A stretch of 64,000 nucleotides of DNA from contig NZ_JABMEG010000002.1 of the NCBI RefSeq assembly GCF_013179735.1, forward strand, positions 1 to 64,000. Direction: 5' to 3'. Source of the stretch: Permianibacter fluminis (lineage in GTDB: Bacteria > Pseudomonadota > Gammaproteobacteria > Enterobacterales > Permianibacteraceae). The notes under the pieces were generated by a model. It was not told the origin of the DNA, did no database searches, and was given only the letters and a program-made list of their open reading frames with translations. Below are positions 26,404 through 36,952 of the stretch, in pieces. The position numbers were made by a program, and so were the translations under genes. Every line of letters begins with the position of its first letter. Position 1 is the stretch's first letter.

Positions 26404-26682
26404 GTGCCACGTTCACTGAAAAAAGGCCCGTTCATTGACCTGCATCTGTTGAAGAAGGTCGAAGCAGCGGTTGCCAAAGGCGAGAAGCGCCCGATCAAGA
26501 CTTGGTCGCGTCGCTCGATGGTCAGCCCGGAAATGGTTGGCCTGACCATTGCGGTACATAACGGCAAGCTGCACGTGCCGGTGTATGTCTCCGACGAAAT
26601 GGTCGGTCACAAACTTGGCGAGTTCGCGCCGACCCGTACGTTCAAGGGTCACGCTGCGGACAAGAAAGCCGGCAAGAAGTAA
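26404..26682 (+). CDS. rpsS: 30S ribosomal protein S19
   Basis: S19 is a 30S head protein near the A-site finger. The 92-residue protein starts with a GTG and reads [18 protein letters not shown], then [25 protein letters not shown] and [17 protein letters not shown]. It lies 15 bases after rplB. Confidence 0.97.
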   Translation: MPRSLKKGPFIDLHLLKKVEAAVAKGEKRPIKTWSRRSMVSPEMVGLTIAVHNGKLHVPVYVSDEMVGHKLGEFAPTRTFKGHAADKKAGKK

Positions 26683-26693
26683 GGGGTTGAGTG

Positions 26694-27038
26694 ATGGAAA
26701 CGCAAGCCATTCATCGCGGTGCCCGCAGCTCGGCGCAGAAAGTGCGCCTGGTAGCGGATCAAATCCGCGGCCTGTCCGTTGACAAGGCCCTGAATGTTCT
26801 CGCTTACAGCGAGCGCAAGGCCGCCGGCCTGGTGAAGAAAGTGCTGGAATCGGCCATTGCCAACGCCGAACACAATGATGGTGCTGACATTGACGCACTG
26901 CGCGTGTCGGCGGTGATGGTTGACGAAGGTCCGAGCTTCAAGCGGATGAGCCCGCGCGCCAAAGGCCGTGGTGATCGCATCGTCAAGCGCACCTGCCACA
27001 TTCTGGTGAAGGTCTCGGATCGCCGGGGGAGCAAGTAA
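26694..27038 (+). CDS. rplV: 50S ribosomal protein L22
   Basis: L22 lines the exit tunnel, and its beta-hairpin is a macrolide-resistance site. The 114-residue protein has [22 protein letters not shown] and the hairpin region [22 protein letters not shown], without visible deletion. ATG 26694 is preferred over the GTG one codon earlier, with AAGGGG upstream. The stop overlaps the rpsC start by one base. Confidence 0.97.
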   Translation: METQAIHRGARSSAQKVRLVADQIRGLSVDKALNVLAYSERKAAGLVKKVLESAIANAEHNDGADIDALRVSAVMVDEGPSFKRMSPRAKGRGDRIVKRTCHILVKVSDRRGSK

Positions 27039-27853
27039 TGGGTCAGAAAGTTAATCCGGTTGGTATCCGTCTCGGAATCACCCAACCGTGGCGCTCGACC
27101 TGGTTCGCCGAGCGGAAAGAATTTGCCAAGTATTTGGCCGCCGATCATCAGGTTCGCACCTGGTTGAACAAAGAGTTGGCGCAGGCGCAGATTTCGCGTA
27201 TCGACATCGAGCGTCCGGCCAAGACCATGAAGGTCACCATTCACACTGCTCGTCCGGGCATCGTGATTGGCAAGAAAGGCGAAGACATCGACAAGCTGCG
27301 CGCCAAGGTTTCGGCCTTGAGCGGCATGCCGACCACGCTGAACATCGAACAAGTCCGCAAGCCGGAAATGGATGCCAAGCTGGTTGCCGATTCGGTTGCC
27401 CAACAGCTCGAACGCCGTGTCATGTTCCGTCGCGCCATGAAGCGTGCGGTGCAGAACGCACTGCGTGCCGGCGCCAAGGGCATCAAGATCATGGTTGCCG
27501 GTCGTCTGGGTGGCGCTGAAATCGCCCGTACCGAGTGGTACCGCGAAGGCCGTGTGCCGCTGCACACCCTGCGCGCCGACATCGACTATGCGACCGGCGA
27601 AGCTCACACCACTTACGGTGTGATCGGCGTCAAGGTCTGGATTTTCAAAGGCGAAGTGCTGGGTGACGGCCGTCCGGTCGAAACCGGTGCTCCGGCCCGT
27701 GAGCGTGAAGAGCAGCCGAAGCGTAAAGCTGGCGAGCGTCGTCCTGGTGGCGAACGCAAAGCCGGTGATCGCAAGCCGGCTGGTGATCGCAAGCCGGCCA
27801 GCCGCGACGGCAAACCAGCCGGTCGTGGCGCGCCCAAGGCCGAAAAGAGCTGA
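27038..27853 (+). CDS. rpsC: 30S ribosomal protein S3 with basic C-terminal tail
   Basis: S3 is at the mRNA entry site and helps unwind mRNA. The body (about residues 1-220) is normal: [12 protein letters not shown], the KH-domain segment [16 protein letters not shown] and [21 protein letters not shown]. At 271 residues it is longer than E. coli S3 (233). The extra 40-50 residues form a Lys/Arg/Gly/Pro tail with repeated [11 protein letters not shown]-like units. TAATG overlap with rplV. Confidence 0.97.
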   Translation: MGQKVNPVGIRLGITQPWRSTWFAERKEFAKYLAADHQVRTWLNKELAQAQISRIDIERPAKTMKVTIHTARPGIVIGKKGEDIDKLRAKVSALSGMPTTLNIEQVRKPEMDAKLVADSVAQQLERRVMFRRAMKRAVQNALRAGAKGIKIMVAGRLGGAEIARTEWYREGRVPLHTLRADIDYATGEAHTTYGVIGVKVWIFKGEVLGDGRPVETGAPAREREEQPKRKAGERRPGGERKAGDRKPAGDRKPASRDGKPAGRGAPKAEKS

Positions 27854-27865
27854 GGAACTTAAGCC

Positions 27866-28279
27866 ATGTTGCAACCGAAACGTACCAAGTTCCGCAAGCA
27901 GATGAAGGGCCGGAATACTGGCGTTGCCACCAACGGTAACAAAGTCAGCTTCGGCGAATTCGGCCTCAAGGCAACCAGCCGTGGCCGCCTCACTGCGCGT
28001 CAGATTGAAGCCGCCCGTCGTGCCATGGCCCGTGCCATGAAACGTGCCGGTCGGATTTACATCCGGATTTTCCCGGACAAGCCGATCACCCAGAAGCCGC
28101 TGGAAGTGCGTATGGGTAGCGGTAAGGGCAGCGTCGAGTACTGGGTGGCCAACATCCAACCGGGCAAGATGCTGTACGAAGTGGAAGGCATTCCGTTTGA
28201 AGTGGTCAAAGAGGCCTTCGAATTGGCAGCCGCCAAGTTGCCGCTGAAGACCACGATCGTGACGCGGACGGTGATGTGA
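27866..28279 (+). CDS. rplP: 50S ribosomal protein L16
   Basis: L16 positions the A-site tRNA elbow. The 137-residue protein (E. coli 136) has [31 protein letters not shown] and [18 protein letters not shown], which includes the Arg region hydroxylated by RoxA in E. coli. The stop TGA shares its last base with the rpmC ATG. Confidence 0.98.
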   Translation: MLQPKRTKFRKQMKGRNTGVATNGNKVSFGEFGLKATSRGRLTARQIEAARRAMARAMKRAGRIYIRIFPDKPITQKPLEVRMGSGKGSVEYWVANIQPGKMLYEVEGIPFEVVKEAFELAAAKLPLKTTIVTRTVM

Positions 28280-28470
28280 TGAAAGCGAACGAATTTGTGA
28301 ACAAGAGCGAAGCCGAGCTCAACACCGAGCTGACTGCATTGCAGCGTGAACAGTTCAACCTGCGCATGCAGGCCACGACTGGTCAACTGAAGCAGTCGCA
28401 CCTGCTCAAGGTGGTCCGTCGCAATATTGCCCGGGTTAAAACCGTGCTGAAGCAGAAGGCAGGTGCCTAA
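28279..28470 (+). CDS. rpmC: 50S ribosomal protein L29
   Basis: L29 lies at the tunnel exit beside L23. The 63 residues equal E. coli; the core LREQxFNLRMQ appears as [22 protein letters not shown] 28279 overlaps the rplP stop by one base and is preferred over the in-frame GTG just before it. Its own stop overlaps rpsQ by one base. Confidence 0.97.
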   Translation: MKANEFVNKSEAELNTELTALQREQFNLRMQATTGQLKQSHLLKVVRRNIARVKTVLKQKAGA

Positions 28471-28727
28471 TGAGCGAAGAAGCTATCAAGCGTACGCTGG
28501 TCGGCAAAGTCGTCAGCAACAAGATGGACAAGTCCATCACTGTGGCCGTGGAGCGCCAGGTGCAGCACCCCAAGTACGGCAAGTACTTGAAGCGCACCAC
28601 CAAGCTGCACGTTCATGATGAACAAAATGAATGCCGTGCCGGCGATGTCGTCCGCATTCAAGAGACCCGCCCGCTGTCCAAGACCAAGTTCTGGACGCTG
28701 GTGGAAATCGTTGAACGCGCAAGCTAA
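28470..28727 (+). CDS. rpsQ: 30S ribosomal protein S17
   Basis: S17 is an early 30S assembly protein with an OB fold. The 85 residues match E. coli (84): [38 protein letters not shown] and [18 protein letters not shown]. It is the last gene of the S10 operon and overlaps rpmC by one base. Confidence 0.98.
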   Translation: MSEEAIKRTLVGKVVSNKMDKSITVAVERQVQHPKYGKYLKRTTKLHVHDEQNECRAGDVVRIQETRPLSKTKFWTLVEIVERAS

Positions 28728-28742
28728 GGCGGGACGTAAACC

Positions 28743-29111
28743 ATGATCCAGATGCAAACCATCCTGGACGTCGCTGACAACAGCGGCGCCAAGAAAGTGA
28801 TGTGCATCAAGGTGCTGGGCGGCTCTAAGCGCCGCTATGCCGGCATCGGCGATGTCATCAAGGTCTCGGTGAAGGAAGCAATTCCGCGCGCCAAGATCAA
28901 GAAAGGCGAAGTACTGAACGCCGTCGTTGTGCGCACTGCGCATGGCGTCCGTCGTCAGGACGGCTCGCTGATCCGCTTTGATACCAACGCGGCCGTGCTG
29001 CTGAATAACCAAATGCAGCCGATAGGTACGCGTATTTTCGGACCCGTGACACGCGAACTGCGCACTGAGCAGTTCATGAAGATTGTGTCGCTGGCGCCGG
29101 AAGTGCTGTAA
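28743..29111 (+). CDS. rplN: 50S ribosomal protein L14
   Basis: L14 forms an intersubunit bridge and binds RsfS. The 122-residue protein begins [19 protein letters not shown] and ends [20 protein letters not shown]. First gene of the spc operon, only 15 bases after rpsQ, so the S10 and spc operons are probably one transcript here. I see no promoter between them. Confidence 0.98.
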   Translation: MIQMQTILDVADNSGAKKVMCIKVLGGSKRRYAGIGDVIKVSVKEAIPRAKIKKGEVLNAVVVRTAHGVRRQDGSLIRFDTNAAVLLNNQMQPIGTRIFGPVTRELRTEQFMKIVSLAPEVL

Positions 29112-29122
29112 GGGTGACCACA

Positions 29123-29434
29123 ATGGCAAAGATCAAATCTGGCGATGAAGTGATCGTCCTGACTGGCAAAGACAAGGGTCAGCGCGGCAAGGTTAGCGCA
29201 GTGCTTGGCGAAAAAATTCGCGTCGAAGGCGTGAACAAAGTCAAAAAGCACCAGAAGCCGAATCCGTTGACTCAGGCGCCGGGCGGCATCGTGGAAATGG
29301 AAGCTCCCATCCACGTGTCGAATGTGGCGATTTTCAATCCGGCGACCGGCAAAGCCGATCGTATCGGTTACAAAGTTGAAGGCGACAAGAAGGTGCGTGT
29401 GTTCAAATCGAACGGCGCCCGGATTGACGTGTAA
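29123..29434 (+). CDS. rplX: 50S ribosomal protein L24
   Basis: L24 starts 50S assembly at the 5' end of 23S rRNA. The 103 residues carry the KOW motif [21 protein letters not shown] 29123 gives the family N-terminus; an in-frame GTG three codons earlier is rejected. AAGGG from the rplN stop region serves as ribosome-binding site. Confidence 0.97.
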   Translation: MAKIKSGDEVIVLTGKDKGQRGKVSAVLGEKIRVEGVNKVKKHQKPNPLTQAPGGIVEMEAPIHVSNVAIFNPATGKADRIGYKVEGDKKVRVFKSNGARIDV

Positions 29435-29446
29435 TCGGTGAGAGAA

Positions 29447-29986
29447 ATGGCGAAACTGCAAGGCTATTATCGTGACACCGTCGTCAAACAGCTCCAAGAG
29501 AAGTTTGGCTACCAGTCAGTCATGCAAGTCCCACGTATCACCAAGATCACCTTGAACATGGGTGTTGGTGAAGCGGTCGGCGACAAGAAAATTTTGGATA
29601 ACGCGGTGGCCGATATGACCGCCATCTCCGGGCAAAAGCCGGTGATGACCAAGGCCCGCAAGTCGATCGCGAACTTCAAACTTCGTGATGGCATGCCGAT
29701 CGGCTGCAAGGTGACCCTGCGCGGTGAGCGCATGTGGGAATTCCTCGAGCGTCTGGTTTCGATTGCGCTGCCGCGCGTTCGTGACTTCCGTGGTGTCAGT
29801 GGCAAGTCGTTTGACGGCCGTGGCAACTACTCGCTCGGTCTCAAGGAACAGATCATGTTCCCCGAGATTGATTACGACAAGGTTGACGCTGTGCGCGGTA
29901 TGGACATCACCATCACCACCACTGCTGCAACTGACGAAGAAGGCCGTGCTCTGCTGGCCGCCTTCCAGTTCCCGTTCCGCAATTAA
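29447..29986 (+). CDS. rplE: 50S ribosomal protein L5
   Basis: L5 binds 5S rRNA and contacts P-site tRNA. The 179 residues equal E. coli. [33 protein letters not shown] and [21 protein letters not shown] are conserved. ATG 29447 is preferred over the GTG at 29438, which is in frame but lacks homology. Confidence 0.97.
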   Translation: MAKLQGYYRDTVVKQLQEKFGYQSVMQVPRITKITLNMGVGEAVGDKKILDNAVADMTAISGQKPVMTKARKSIANFKLRDGMPIGCKVTLRGERMWEFLERLVSIALPRVRDFRGVSGKSFDGRGNYSLGLKEQIMFPEIDYDKVDAVRGMDITITTTAATDEEGRALLAAFQFPFRN

Positions 29987-29999
29987 GGGGCTTTGACAA

Positions 30000-30305
30000 A
30001 TGGCAAAAACCTCGATGATTGAGCGCGAAAAGCGTCGCGCTGCGCTGGTCAAGAAGTACGCGACCAAGCGTGCGGAACTGAAGGCCACAATCGTTAACCC
30101 GGCTACTTCTGACGAAGACCGCTGGGCTGCCTTGGTAGCTCTGCAAAAGCTGCCGCGTGACTCCGCCGCGACTCGTCAAAAGAATCGCTGCAGCATCACC
30201 GGTCGTCCGCACGGCTTCCTGCGCAAGTTCGGTCTTTCCCGTATCAAGCTGCGTGAAGCGGCGATGCGTGGTGAAGTTCCTGGTCTCACCAAGGCCAGCT
30301 GGTAA
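30000..30305 (+). CDS. rpsN: 30S ribosomal protein S14 (zinc-independent type)
   Basis: S14 completes the 30S head. The 101-residue long form has no CxxC pairs, so it is the zinc-free type. Conserved segments are [28 protein letters not shown] and [21 protein letters not shown]. It lies 13 bases after rplE. Confidence 0.98.
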   Translation: MAKTSMIEREKRRAALVKKYATKRAELKATIVNPATSDEDRWAALVALQKLPRDSAATRQKNRCSITGRPHGFLRKFGLSRIKLREAAMRGEVPGLTKASW

Positions 30306-30327
30306 GGTTGGCGCGGAGTTTTAGACG

Positions 30328-30723
30328 ATGAGCATGCAAGATCCCATCGCCGATATGCTGACGCGCGTCCGCAATGCGCAATCAGCCGGCAAAAAAGTGG
30401 TGACCATGCCTGGTTCCAAGCTGAAGACAGCAATCGCGAAAGTGCTGCTGGATGAAGGCTATGTGGCGGGTATGGAACAGAGTTCGGTGGACGGCAAGAA
30501 CACGCTGACCATCAGCCTGAAATATTTCGAAGGCAAGCCGGTTATCGTGCGTCTGGACCGCGTTTCGCGTCCTGGCCTGCGCGTGTACAAGAGCTTGTCG
30601 GATCTGCCCAAAGTACTGGGTGGCCTCGGCATCGCGATTGTCTCCACCTCCAAGGGTGTGATGAGCGATCGCGCCGCACGCGCTGCCGGTCACGGCGGTG
30701 AAGTGCTGGCCTACGTAGCTTAA
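30328..30723 (+). CDS. rpsH: 30S ribosomal protein S8
   Basis: S8 binds the central 16S domain and in E. coli represses the spc operon by binding near rplE. The 131 residues match the family: [18 protein letters not shown], then [22 protein letters not shown] and the C-terminal [11 protein letters not shown]. Confidence 0.98.
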   Translation: MSMQDPIADMLTRVRNAQSAGKKVVTMPGSKLKTAIAKVLLDEGYVAGMEQSSVDGKNTLTISLKYFEGKPVIVRLDRVSRPGLRVYKSLSDLPKVLGGLGIAIVSTSKGVMSDRAARAAGHGGEVLAYVA

Positions 30724-30735
30724 GGAGTAGCGAAG

Positions 30736-31269
30736 ATGTCGCGTGTCGGTAAGAAGCCGATTGAACTCCCGAAGGGCGTAGAGCTGTCGGTGAAGGCAAA
30801 TGTCGTCACGGTCAAAGGCGCGAAGGGCTCGCTGAGCCATACGCTGCACGACGCCGTGGAAGTGAAAGTTGAAGGCAATGTCATCACGTTTGCCCCGCGC
30901 GCTGGTTTTGAAAAAGCCAATGTGCAAGCCGGTACGGCTCGGGCGCTGGTGAACAACCTGGTCACTGGTGTCAGCCAAGGTTTCACGCGCAAGCTGAACC
31001 TGGTTGGCGTGGGTTTCCGTGCGGCGGTTCAAGGCAAAAACCTGAACCTGACGCTCGGTTTCTCGCACCCGGTGGTGTTTGAGATTCCGGACGGTCTGAC
31101 TGTGACCTGCCCGACCCAGACCGAAATTTTGGTCGCCGGTACGGACAAGCAAATGGTCGGCCAAGCCGCCGCTAACATCCGTGGTTTCCGTCCGCCGGAG
31201 CCGTATCAAGGCAAAGGCGTGCGCTACGACAACGAAGTCGTAGTGCTGAAAGAAGCCAAGAAGAAGTAA
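30736..31269 (+). CDS. rplF: 50S ribosomal protein L6
   Basis: L6 lies near the sarcin-ricin loop and factor-binding site. The 177 residues equal E. coli. [17 protein letters not shown] and the C-terminal [13 protein letters not shown] are conserved. AAGGAG precedes the ATG, 12 bases after rpsH. Confidence 0.98.
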   Translation: MSRVGKKPIELPKGVELSVKANVVTVKGAKGSLSHTLHDAVEVKVEGNVITFAPRAGFEKANVQAGTARALVNNLVTGVSQGFTRKLNLVGVGFRAAVQGKNLNLTLGFSHPVVFEIPDGLTVTCPTQTEILVAGTDKQMVGQAAANIRGFRPPEPYQGKGVRYDNEVVVLKEAKKK

Positions 31270-31278
31270 GGTGTAGAT

Positions 31279-31632
31279 ATGGACAAGAAAGTAACTCGTC
31301 TCCGTCGCGCCGCTGCCACTCGTCGTCGCATTGCCGACCTGGGTGCCAACCGGCTGGTGGTGCATCGTACCCCGCGTCATATCTATGCCCAGCTGATCTC
31401 CGGCGAAACCGGTCAGGTCGTCTGCGCAGCATCGACTGTCGAAGAGGCAGTTCGTGGCGCGGTCAAATACACCGGCAATGTCGAAGCGGCAAGCAAGATT
31501 GGCGAACTGATCGCCGAGCGGGCGCTGGCCAAGGGCGTGACTACGGTCGCGTTCGATCGCTCCGGCTTCCAGTATCACGGTCGGGTCAAGGCATTGGCGG
31601 ACGCCGCTCGTGCCAAAGGCCTCCAGTTCTAA
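31279..31632 (+). CDS. rplR: 50S ribosomal protein L18
   Basis: L18 binds 5S rRNA with L5. The 117 residues equal E. coli. Conserved: [28 protein letters not shown] and [21 protein letters not shown]. It lies nine bases after rplF. Confidence 0.98.
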   Translation: MDKKVTRLRRAAATRRRIADLGANRLVVHRTPRHIYAQLISGETGQVVCAASTVEEAVRGAVKYTGNVEAASKIGELIAERALAKGVTTVAFDRSGFQYHGRVKALADAARAKGLQF

Positions 31633-31642
31633 GGGTTTGAAG

Positions 31643-32155
31643 ATGGCTATGAAAGAGCAGCAACAAACCAGCGCCGACGGTATGGTCGAGAAACTGGTTG
31701 CCGTTAACCGCGTTGCCAAGGTTGTCAAAGGTGGTCGGATTTTCTCGTTCACCGCGCTGACCGTGGTTGGCGATGGCCAGGGCCGTATCGGCTATGGCCG
31801 CGGCAAGGCCCGTGAAGTCCCGGCTGCCATCGCGAAAGCGATGGAGCAAGCCAAGCGCAACATGGTCCGTGTTGAACTGAAAGACGGTCACACGCTGCAG
31901 CATCCGGTCAAAGCCGCCCATGGCGCTTCGACTGTGTTCATGCAGCCGGCCTCGCAAGGTACCGGCATCATCGCCGGTGGTGCGATGCGCGCCGTGTTCG
32001 AAGTGCTGGGCGTCAAAAACGTTCTGGCCAAGAGCTACGGTTCAACCAACTCCGTCAACGTCGTGCGCGCCACTGTGCGGGCGCTGACCGAAATGTCTTC
32101 TGCTGAAGCCATTGCGGCCAAGCGCGGCAAGACTGTTGAACAGATTCTGGGTTAA
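31643..32155 (+). CDS. rpsE: 30S ribosomal protein S5
   Basis: S5 acts at the mRNA entry and in decoding accuracy. The 170-residue protein (E. coli 167) has the double-stranded RNA-binding segment [19 protein letters not shown] and [18 protein letters not shown]. The spectinomycin loop is intact. ATG 31643 is chosen for homology; the frame is open 11 codons upstream into rplR. Confidence 0.97.
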   Translation: MAMKEQQQTSADGMVEKLVAVNRVAKVVKGGRIFSFTALTVVGDGQGRIGYGRGKAREVPAAIAKAMEQAKRNMVRVELKDGHTLQHPVKAAHGASTVFMQPASQGTGIIAGGAMRAVFEVLGVKNVLAKSYGSTNSVNVVRATVRALTEMSSAEAIAAKRGKTVEQILG

Positions 32156-32160
32156 TCGCC

Positions 32161-32340
32161 ATGGCTAAAACGATCAAAGTTACGCAAGTGCGTTCGCAAT
32201 TTCACAAGCTGCCCAAGCATCGCGCGACGATGCTCGGCCTCGGCCTGAAGCGGATGCATCAAACGGTTGAACTGATCGACACGCCGGCAGTACGCGGCAT
32301 GATCAATCAGGTCTATTACATGGTGAAGGTCGAGGAGTAA
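32161..32340 (+). CDS. rpmD: 50S ribosomal protein L30
   Basis: A short 59-residue gene between rpsE and rplO, the expected spc-operon position. It reads [20 protein letters not shown], then [20 protein letters not shown] and [14 protein letters not shown]. coli L30 has 59 residues. The start is five bases after the rpsE stop, and GAGGAG at its end serves the next gene. Confidence 0.97.
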   Translation: MAKTIKVTQVRSQFHKLPKHRATMLGLGLKRMHQTVELIDTPAVRGMINQVYYMVKVEE

Positions 32341-32343
32341 TCC

Positions 32344-32793
32344 ATGCGCCTTAACGATATTTCCCCGGCCTTCGGCAGCAAGAAGAAGCCGAAGCGTCTG
32401 GGTCGCGGCATTGGCTCGACCGACGGTAAGACTTCGGGCAAGGGCCACAAAGGCCAGCACGCTCGTAAGAGCCCGCAGCACATGATCGGCTTCGAAGGCG
32501 GTCAGATGCCGATGGCGCGTCGTTTGCCGAAGTTCGGCTTCGTCTCGCTGAAGAAGCTCAAGCACGCGGAAGTGCGTTTGAGCGAGCTGGCGCTGGTCCC
32601 GGGCAACACGATTGATCTGGTCAGCCTGAAAGCGGCCAATGTCATCGCGATTGATTCCGACTCGGCCAAGATTGTGTTGTCGGGTGCGATTTCGCGCGCT
32701 GTCACCGTCAAAGGTGTTCGTGTGACCGAAGGTGCTCGCAATGCCATCGTCGCTGCTGGCGGCAAGGTTGAAGACGCTGAGGTTGCTCAGTAA
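32344..32793 (+). CDS. rplO: 50S ribosomal protein L15
   Basis: L15 is a late 50S assembly protein. The 149-residue protein (E. coli 144) has a Gly/Lys-rich N-terminal extension ([21 protein letters not shown]) and [18 protein letters not shown]. The stop shares one base with the secY ATG. Confidence 0.97.
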   Translation: MRLNDISPAFGSKKKPKRLGRGIGSTDGKTSGKGHKGQHARKSPQHMIGFEGGQMPMARRLPKFGFVSLKKLKHAEVRLSELALVPGNTIDLVSLKAANVIAIDSDSAKIVLSGAISRAVTVKGVRVTEGARNAIVAAGGKVEDAEVAQ

Positions 32794-34142
32794 TGGCGAA
32801 CGTCGGCGGCATGGCTAACAAGCTCAGCGGCGGCCTGACCGAACTGCGTAAGCGCATCCTGTTTCTGGTGGGTGCGCTGATCGTCTTTCGTGTCGGCGCT
32901 TATGTGCCGGTGCCAGGCGTCGACAGCAGTGTGCTGGCTGCCTTGATGCAGCAACAGAAAGGTACGCTGCTGGAGTTCTTCAACATGTTTTCCGGTGGTG
33001 CCTTGTCGCGAGCATCCGTGTTCGCACTGGGCATCATGCCGTACATCTCGGCCTCGATCATCATTCAGGTGATGGGCTTTGTGTACGAGCCGTTGAAAGC
33101 GTTGAAGAAGGAAGGTGAAGCCGGTCGGCGCAAGCTGATGCAGTACACCCGTTATGGCACGGTACTGTTGGCGACTTTCCAGGCGACGTCGATTGCGCTG
33201 AACTTCCCGCACTTTGCCCCGGGCCTCGTTCCGAACCCTGGCTTCGCGTTCTATTTTGGCGCGGTCGTCAGCTTGGTTACCGGTACGATGTTCCTGATGT
33301 GGCTGGGTGAACAAATCAACGAACGCGGTATCGGTAACGGTATCTCGATGCTGATTTTCGCCGGTATCGTTGCTGGTATGCCGACCGCGCTGGGTCAGAC
33401 GTTTGAAAACGTCCGCCAGGGCGAGTTGTCACCGGTGTCCCTGATCGTGCTGGTCACGATTGTGGTAGCGGTAACGGCAGTGGTGATTTTCATCGAGCGT
33501 GGCCAACGCCGGCTCGTGGTGAATTACGCCAAGCGTCAACAGGGTCGCAAGTTGTTCCAGGCCCAGCAGAGCCATCTGCCGCTGAAGATCAACATGGCGG
33601 GTGTGATTCCGGCGATTTTCGCCTCGTCCATCATCCTGTTCCCGGCCACGATTGTGCAGTGGTTCGGTGGCAAGGGTGACGGCATGGTGACCAGCTTCCT
33701 GCAGGATGTTGCTGCATCGCTGAGCCCGGGTCAGCCGCTGTACCTGATTCTGTATGCGGTTGGTATTGTGTTTTTCAGCTTCTTCTATACGGCCATCGTG
33801 TTTAACCCACGCGATATCGCCGAGAACTTGAAGAAGAGCGGGGCGTTTTTGCCGGCCATTCGGCCTGGTGAGCAGACTGCCCGGTACATTGACAAGGTCG
33901 TGACCCGGTTGACCCTGGTTGGCGCCCTGTACATGACCGCCGTCTGCCTGCTGCCGCAAGCGATGATTCAGATCTGGAACGTGCCTTTCTATTTTGGCGG
34001 CACCTCCCTGCTGATTATCGTGGTCGTGGTCATGGACTTCATGGCCCAGGTGCAGGCGCATCTGATGTCGCAGCAGTACGAATCACTGCTGAAGAAAGCG
34101 AATTTCCGCGGTATCGGTCCGGCTGGGCGTGTGACCCAATAA
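32793..34142 (+). CDS. secY: Preprotein translocase subunit SecY
   Basis: SecY is the channel of the Sec translocon in the inner membrane. The 449-residue protein has ten hydrophobic helices. Conserved segments are [25 protein letters not shown] (plug and TM2), [16 protein letters not shown] and the cytoplasmic loops [18 protein letters not shown] and [23 protein letters not shown]. Overlaps rplO by one base, so coupled. The SecE partner is at 6504. Confidence 0.98.
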   Translation: MANVGGMANKLSGGLTELRKRILFLVGALIVFRVGAYVPVPGVDSSVLAALMQQQKGTLLEFFNMFSGGALSRASVFALGIMPYISASIIIQVMGFVYEPLKALKKEGEAGRRKLMQYTRYGTVLLATFQATSIALNFPHFAPGLVPNPGFAFYFGAVVSLVTGTMFLMWLGEQINERGIGNGISMLIFAGIVAGMPTALGQTFENVRQGELSPVSLIVLVTIVVAVTAVVIFIERGQRRLVVNYAKRQQGRKLFQAQQSHLPLKINMAGVIPAIFASSIILFPATIVQWFGGKGDGMVTSFLQDVAASLSPGQPLYLILYAVGIVFFSFFYTAIVFNPRDIAENLKKSGAFLPAIRPGEQTARYIDKVVTRLTLVGALYMTAVCLLPQAMIQIWNVPFYFGGTSLLIIVVVVMDFMAQVQAHLMSQQYESLLKKANFRGIGPAGRVTQ

Positions 34143-34201
34143 GACTGGAACTGTGGTACACGCCGAGTATCGGTGAAAGTAGAGTTTCGAGGAGTGCCAA
34201 G

Positions 34202-34315
34202 ATGAAAGTTCGTGCATCGGTAAAGGCTATCTGCCGCAAGTGCAAGATCGTCCGCCGTGATGGCGTGGTCCGGGTGGTCTGCGAGACCGCCAAGCACAAG
34301 CAGCGTCAGGGCTAA
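34202..34315 (+). CDS. rpmJ: 50S ribosomal protein L36 (zinc-binding type)
   Basis: A 37-residue gene after sec[21 protein letters not shown], then [17 protein letters not shown]. It keeps the CxxC...C...H zinc ligands. GAGGAG before the ATG gives a strong ribosome-binding site. Last gene of the spc operon. Confidence 0.97.
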   Translation: MKVRASVKAICRKCKIVRRDGVVRVVCETAKHKQRQG

Positions 34316-34337
34316 GCCTTCGATTTGGTTAGAAAAG

Positions 34338-34366
34338 TTGCAATCTGGCAGGAGCGCGGCTAAAAT
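34338..34366 (+). promoter_or_regulatory. Sigma70 promoter before rpsM (alpha operon)
   Basis: TTGCAA (34338-34343), 17 bases, then TAAAAT (34361-34366): four and five matches to consensus. Transcription would start near 34373, leaving about 38 bases of leader. It lies inside a longer inverted repeat (34345-34384) formed by CTGGCAG/CTGCCAG and GCGCGG/CCGCGC. Confidence 0.65.
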
Positions 34367-34410
34367 CCCGCGCCCTTCTGCCAGCCAACTCAGGTTAGGA
34401 GTTTTATTCC

Positions 34411-34767
34411 ATGGCTCGTATTGCCGGCGTCAACATCCCGGTCAACAAGCACACGGTGATCGCACTGACTGCCATTTATGGTATCGGTCGCACCCGTGCG
34501 CAAAGCATCTGCGCCTCGGCTGGCATTGCCCCGACCCTCAAGGTCAAGGAGCTCAATGAAGGCCAGGTTGAGTCGCTGCGTACCGAAGTGGCCAAGTTCA
34601 CGGTCGAGGGTGACCTGCGCCGGGAAGTGTCCATGAGCATCAAGCGTTTGATGGACCTCGGTTGCTACCGTGGCATTCGTCACCGCAAGGGCCTGCCGCT
34701 CCGCGGTCAGCGCACCAAGACCAATGCTCGCACCCGCAAGGGCCCGCGCAAGCCGATTAAAGTCTAA
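34411..34767 (+). CDS. rpsM: 30S ribosomal protein S13
   Basis: S13 bridges 30S head and 50S subunit. The 118 residues equal E. coli: [25 protein letters not shown], then [36 protein letters not shown] (in part). First gene of the alpha operon; TTAGGAG precedes the start. Confidence 0.98.
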   Translation: MARIAGVNIPVNKHTVIALTAIYGIGRTRAQSICASAGIAPTLKVKELNEGQVESLRTEVAKFTVEGDLRREVSMSIKRLMDLGCYRGIRHRKGLPLRGQRTKTNARTRKGPRKPIKV

Positions 34768-34791
34768 GTTTGACATCCCGGGATTAATACG

Positions 34792-35187
34792 ATGGGTAAA
34801 GCACCTGCTGCTCGCACCGCGCGCAAGCGCGTTAAAAAGCACGTTGTCGATGGCATGGCTCATATCCATGCGTCGTTCAACAACACGATTGTGACGATCA
34901 CTGATCGCCAGGGTAACACCCTGAGCTGGGCCACTGCTGGTGGTTCAGGCTTCCGCGGTTCGCGTAAGAGCACGCCGTTTGCGGCTCAAGTCGCGGCGGA
35001 AAAGGCGGGTACTGCCGCCAAGGAATACGGCCTGAAGAACCTCGAAGTGTTCGTCAAGGGCCCTGGCCCGGGTCGTGAGTCCGCTGTGCGCGCGTTGAAC
35101 GCAGTGGGTTACAAGATTACCAATATCACTGACGTGACCCCGATTCCGCATAACGGCTGCCGTCCGCCGAAAAAGCGTCGCGTGTAA
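34792..35187 (+). CDS. rpsK: 30S ribosomal protein S11
   Basis: S11 lines the mRNA exit on the 30S platform. The 131 residues (E. coli 129) include [38 protein letters not shown] and the C-terminal [18 protein letters not shown]. Confidence 0.98.
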   Translation: MGKAPAARTARKRVKKHVVDGMAHIHASFNNTIVTITDRQGNTLSWATAGGSGFRGSRKSTPFAAQVAAEKAGTAAKEYGLKNLEVFVKGPGPGRESAVRALNAVGYKITNITDVTPIPHNGCRPPKKRRV

Positions 35188-35222
35188 GCGTTTCAGCGCA
35201 AAGAATCTCGGAGTAGAGAATT

Positions 35223-35849
35223 ATGGCTCGTTATATCGGCCCGAAAGTTAAACTGTCGCGTCGCGAAGGTACCGATCTTGGTCTCAAGAGCGGCGTCCGC
35301 GCGATCGAAAGCAAATGCCGCGATCGTCTGAACAAGAAGCCCGGCCAGCACGGTGAGAAAGCTCAGCGTCTGTCCGACTACGGCGTTCAGCTGCGCGAAA
35401 AGCAAAAGGTCCGTCGTATTTACGGCATCCTGGAGCGTCAGTTCAGCAACTATTACAAGCAAGCTTCGGCTGGCAAAGGCAACACTGGCGAAGCCCTGTT
35501 GCAACTGCTGGAAAGCCGTCTTGACAACGTTGTCTACCGTGCTGGTTTTGGTGCTACCCGCGCCGAAGCCCGTCAGCTGGTGTCGCACCGTTCGATCGCG
35601 GTCAATGGCCGGGTCGTGAACTTCCCGAGCTACCAGATTCAGCCGGGCGATACCGTTGAAGTGCGTGAGAAGGCCAAAGGCCAGCTGCGCATCAAGGCCG
35701 CTCTGGAGCTGTCCGGTCAACGTGAAAAAGCGCATTGGGTCGAAGTCGACGAAGGCAAAATGGTCGCCACTTTCAAAGCGGTGCCTGAGCGTTCGGATCT
35801 GTCGTCCGAGATCAACGAAGCGCTGATCGTCGAACTGTACTCCAAGTAA
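35223..35849 (+). CDS. rpsD: 30S ribosomal protein S4
   Basis: S4 starts 30S assembly, affects accuracy and in E. coli represses the alpha operon. The 208-residue protein has [20 protein letters not shown] and the S4 RNA-binding domain [24 protein letters not shown]. The N-terminus has only one Cys, so it is the zinc-free form. Confidence 0.98.
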   Translation: MARYIGPKVKLSRREGTDLGLKSGVRAIESKCRDRLNKKPGQHGEKAQRLSDYGVQLREKQKVRRIYGILERQFSNYYKQASAGKGNTGEALLQLLESRLDNVVYRAGFGATRAEARQLVSHRSIAVNGRVVNFPSYQIQPGDTVEVREKAKGQLRIKAALELSGQREKAHWVEVDEGKMVATFKAVPERSDLSSEINEALIVELYSK

Positions 35850-35912
35850 TCCTTGCCCTCGGTAAACCCGCGTTTACCGAGCGCGAAAACAGTCTTAGGA
35901 GACGCCTGAACC

Positions 35913-36905
35913 ATGCACGGCAACGTGACCGAATTGCTGAGACCGCGCCAGATCAAGATCGAGACCCAGGGCAGCGCGAGCGCCCGGATTGTTCTCGAGC
36001 CGTTCGAGCGTGGCTTCGGCCACACGCTGGGCAATGCGCTGCGTCGCATCCTGCTGTCTTCGATGCCGGGTTGTGCCGCCGTCGAAGCCGAGATCGACGG
36101 CGTACTGCACGAGTACTCCACGCTGGAAGGCGTGCAGGAAGATGTCATTGAAATCCTGTTGAACCTGAAAGGTTTGGCAGTGTTGCTGGAAGATCGCGAC
36201 GAAGCCACCGTCACCCTGCAAAAGAGCGGTGAAGGCGTGGTCAAGGCGGCCGACCTACAACTGGTCAACGGCGTCAAGATCCTGAACCCGGATCACGTCA
36301 TCGCCCACCTGACCAAAGGCGGTCGGTTGAGCATGACCATCAAGCTGGCACGCGGCCTTGGCTATCAGCCGGCCAGCAACCGCCGCTTGGTTGAAGAAAA
36401 CGAGCGTCCGATCGGTCGCCTGTTGCTGGATGCTTCGTTCAGCCCGGTCCGTCGTGTCGCTTACGTGGTCGAAGCCGCTCGTGTTGAGCAGCGCACCGAC
36501 CTCGACAAGCTGATTATCGATCTGGAAACCAACGGCACGATTCAGCCGGAAGAAGCGATCCGTCGCGCTGCCACCATTCTGCAGCAGCAACTGGCCGCCT
36601 TCGTCGAGCTGAAGGATGAGCGTACGGTCGAGACCAAGAAGTCCGAGCCGGCGTTTGATCCGATCCTGCTGCGTCCGGTCGATGATCTGGAGCTGACGGT
36701 TCGTTCGGCTAACTGCCTGAAGACCGAAAACATTCACTACATCGGTGATCTGGTTCAACGCACCGAAGTGGAGCTGCTCAAGACTCCGAATTTGGGCAAG
36801 AAGTCGCTCACCGAAATCAAAGACGTGCTGGCTGCGCACGGTTTGTCGCTCGGTATGCGTCTGGAAAACTGGCCGCCGGCCAGCTTGCTCAGCGAGCAGA
36901 ACTGA
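35913..36905 (+). CDS. rpoA: DNA-directed RNA polymerase subunit alpha
   Basis: The 330-residue alpha subunit has the N-terminal dimerisation domain ([22 protein letters not shown]) and a C-terminal domain for UP elements and activators (about 250-320, with [38 protein letters not shown], in part). TTAGGAG precedes the start. Fourth gene of the alpha operon, 63 bases after rpsD. Confidence 0.99.
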   Translation: MHGNVTELLRPRQIKIETQGSASARIVLEPFERGFGHTLGNALRRILLSSMPGCAAVEAEIDGVLHEYSTLEGVQEDVIEILLNLKGLAVLLEDRDEATVTLQKSGEGVVKAADLQLVNGVKILNPDHVIAHLTKGGRLSMTIKLARGLGYQPASNRRLVEENERPIGRLLLDASFSPVRRVAYVVEAARVEQRTDLDKLIIDLETNGTIQPEEAIRRAATILQQQLAAFVELKDERTVETKKSEPAFDPILLRPVDDLELTVRSANCLKTENIHYIGDLVQRTEVELLKTPNLGKKSLTEIKDVLAAHGLSLGMRLENWPPASLLSEQN

Positions 36906-36952
36906 ACAGTTTGATACGGCCATAAGGCCAGCGAGATTAGAAGGAAAGTCCC

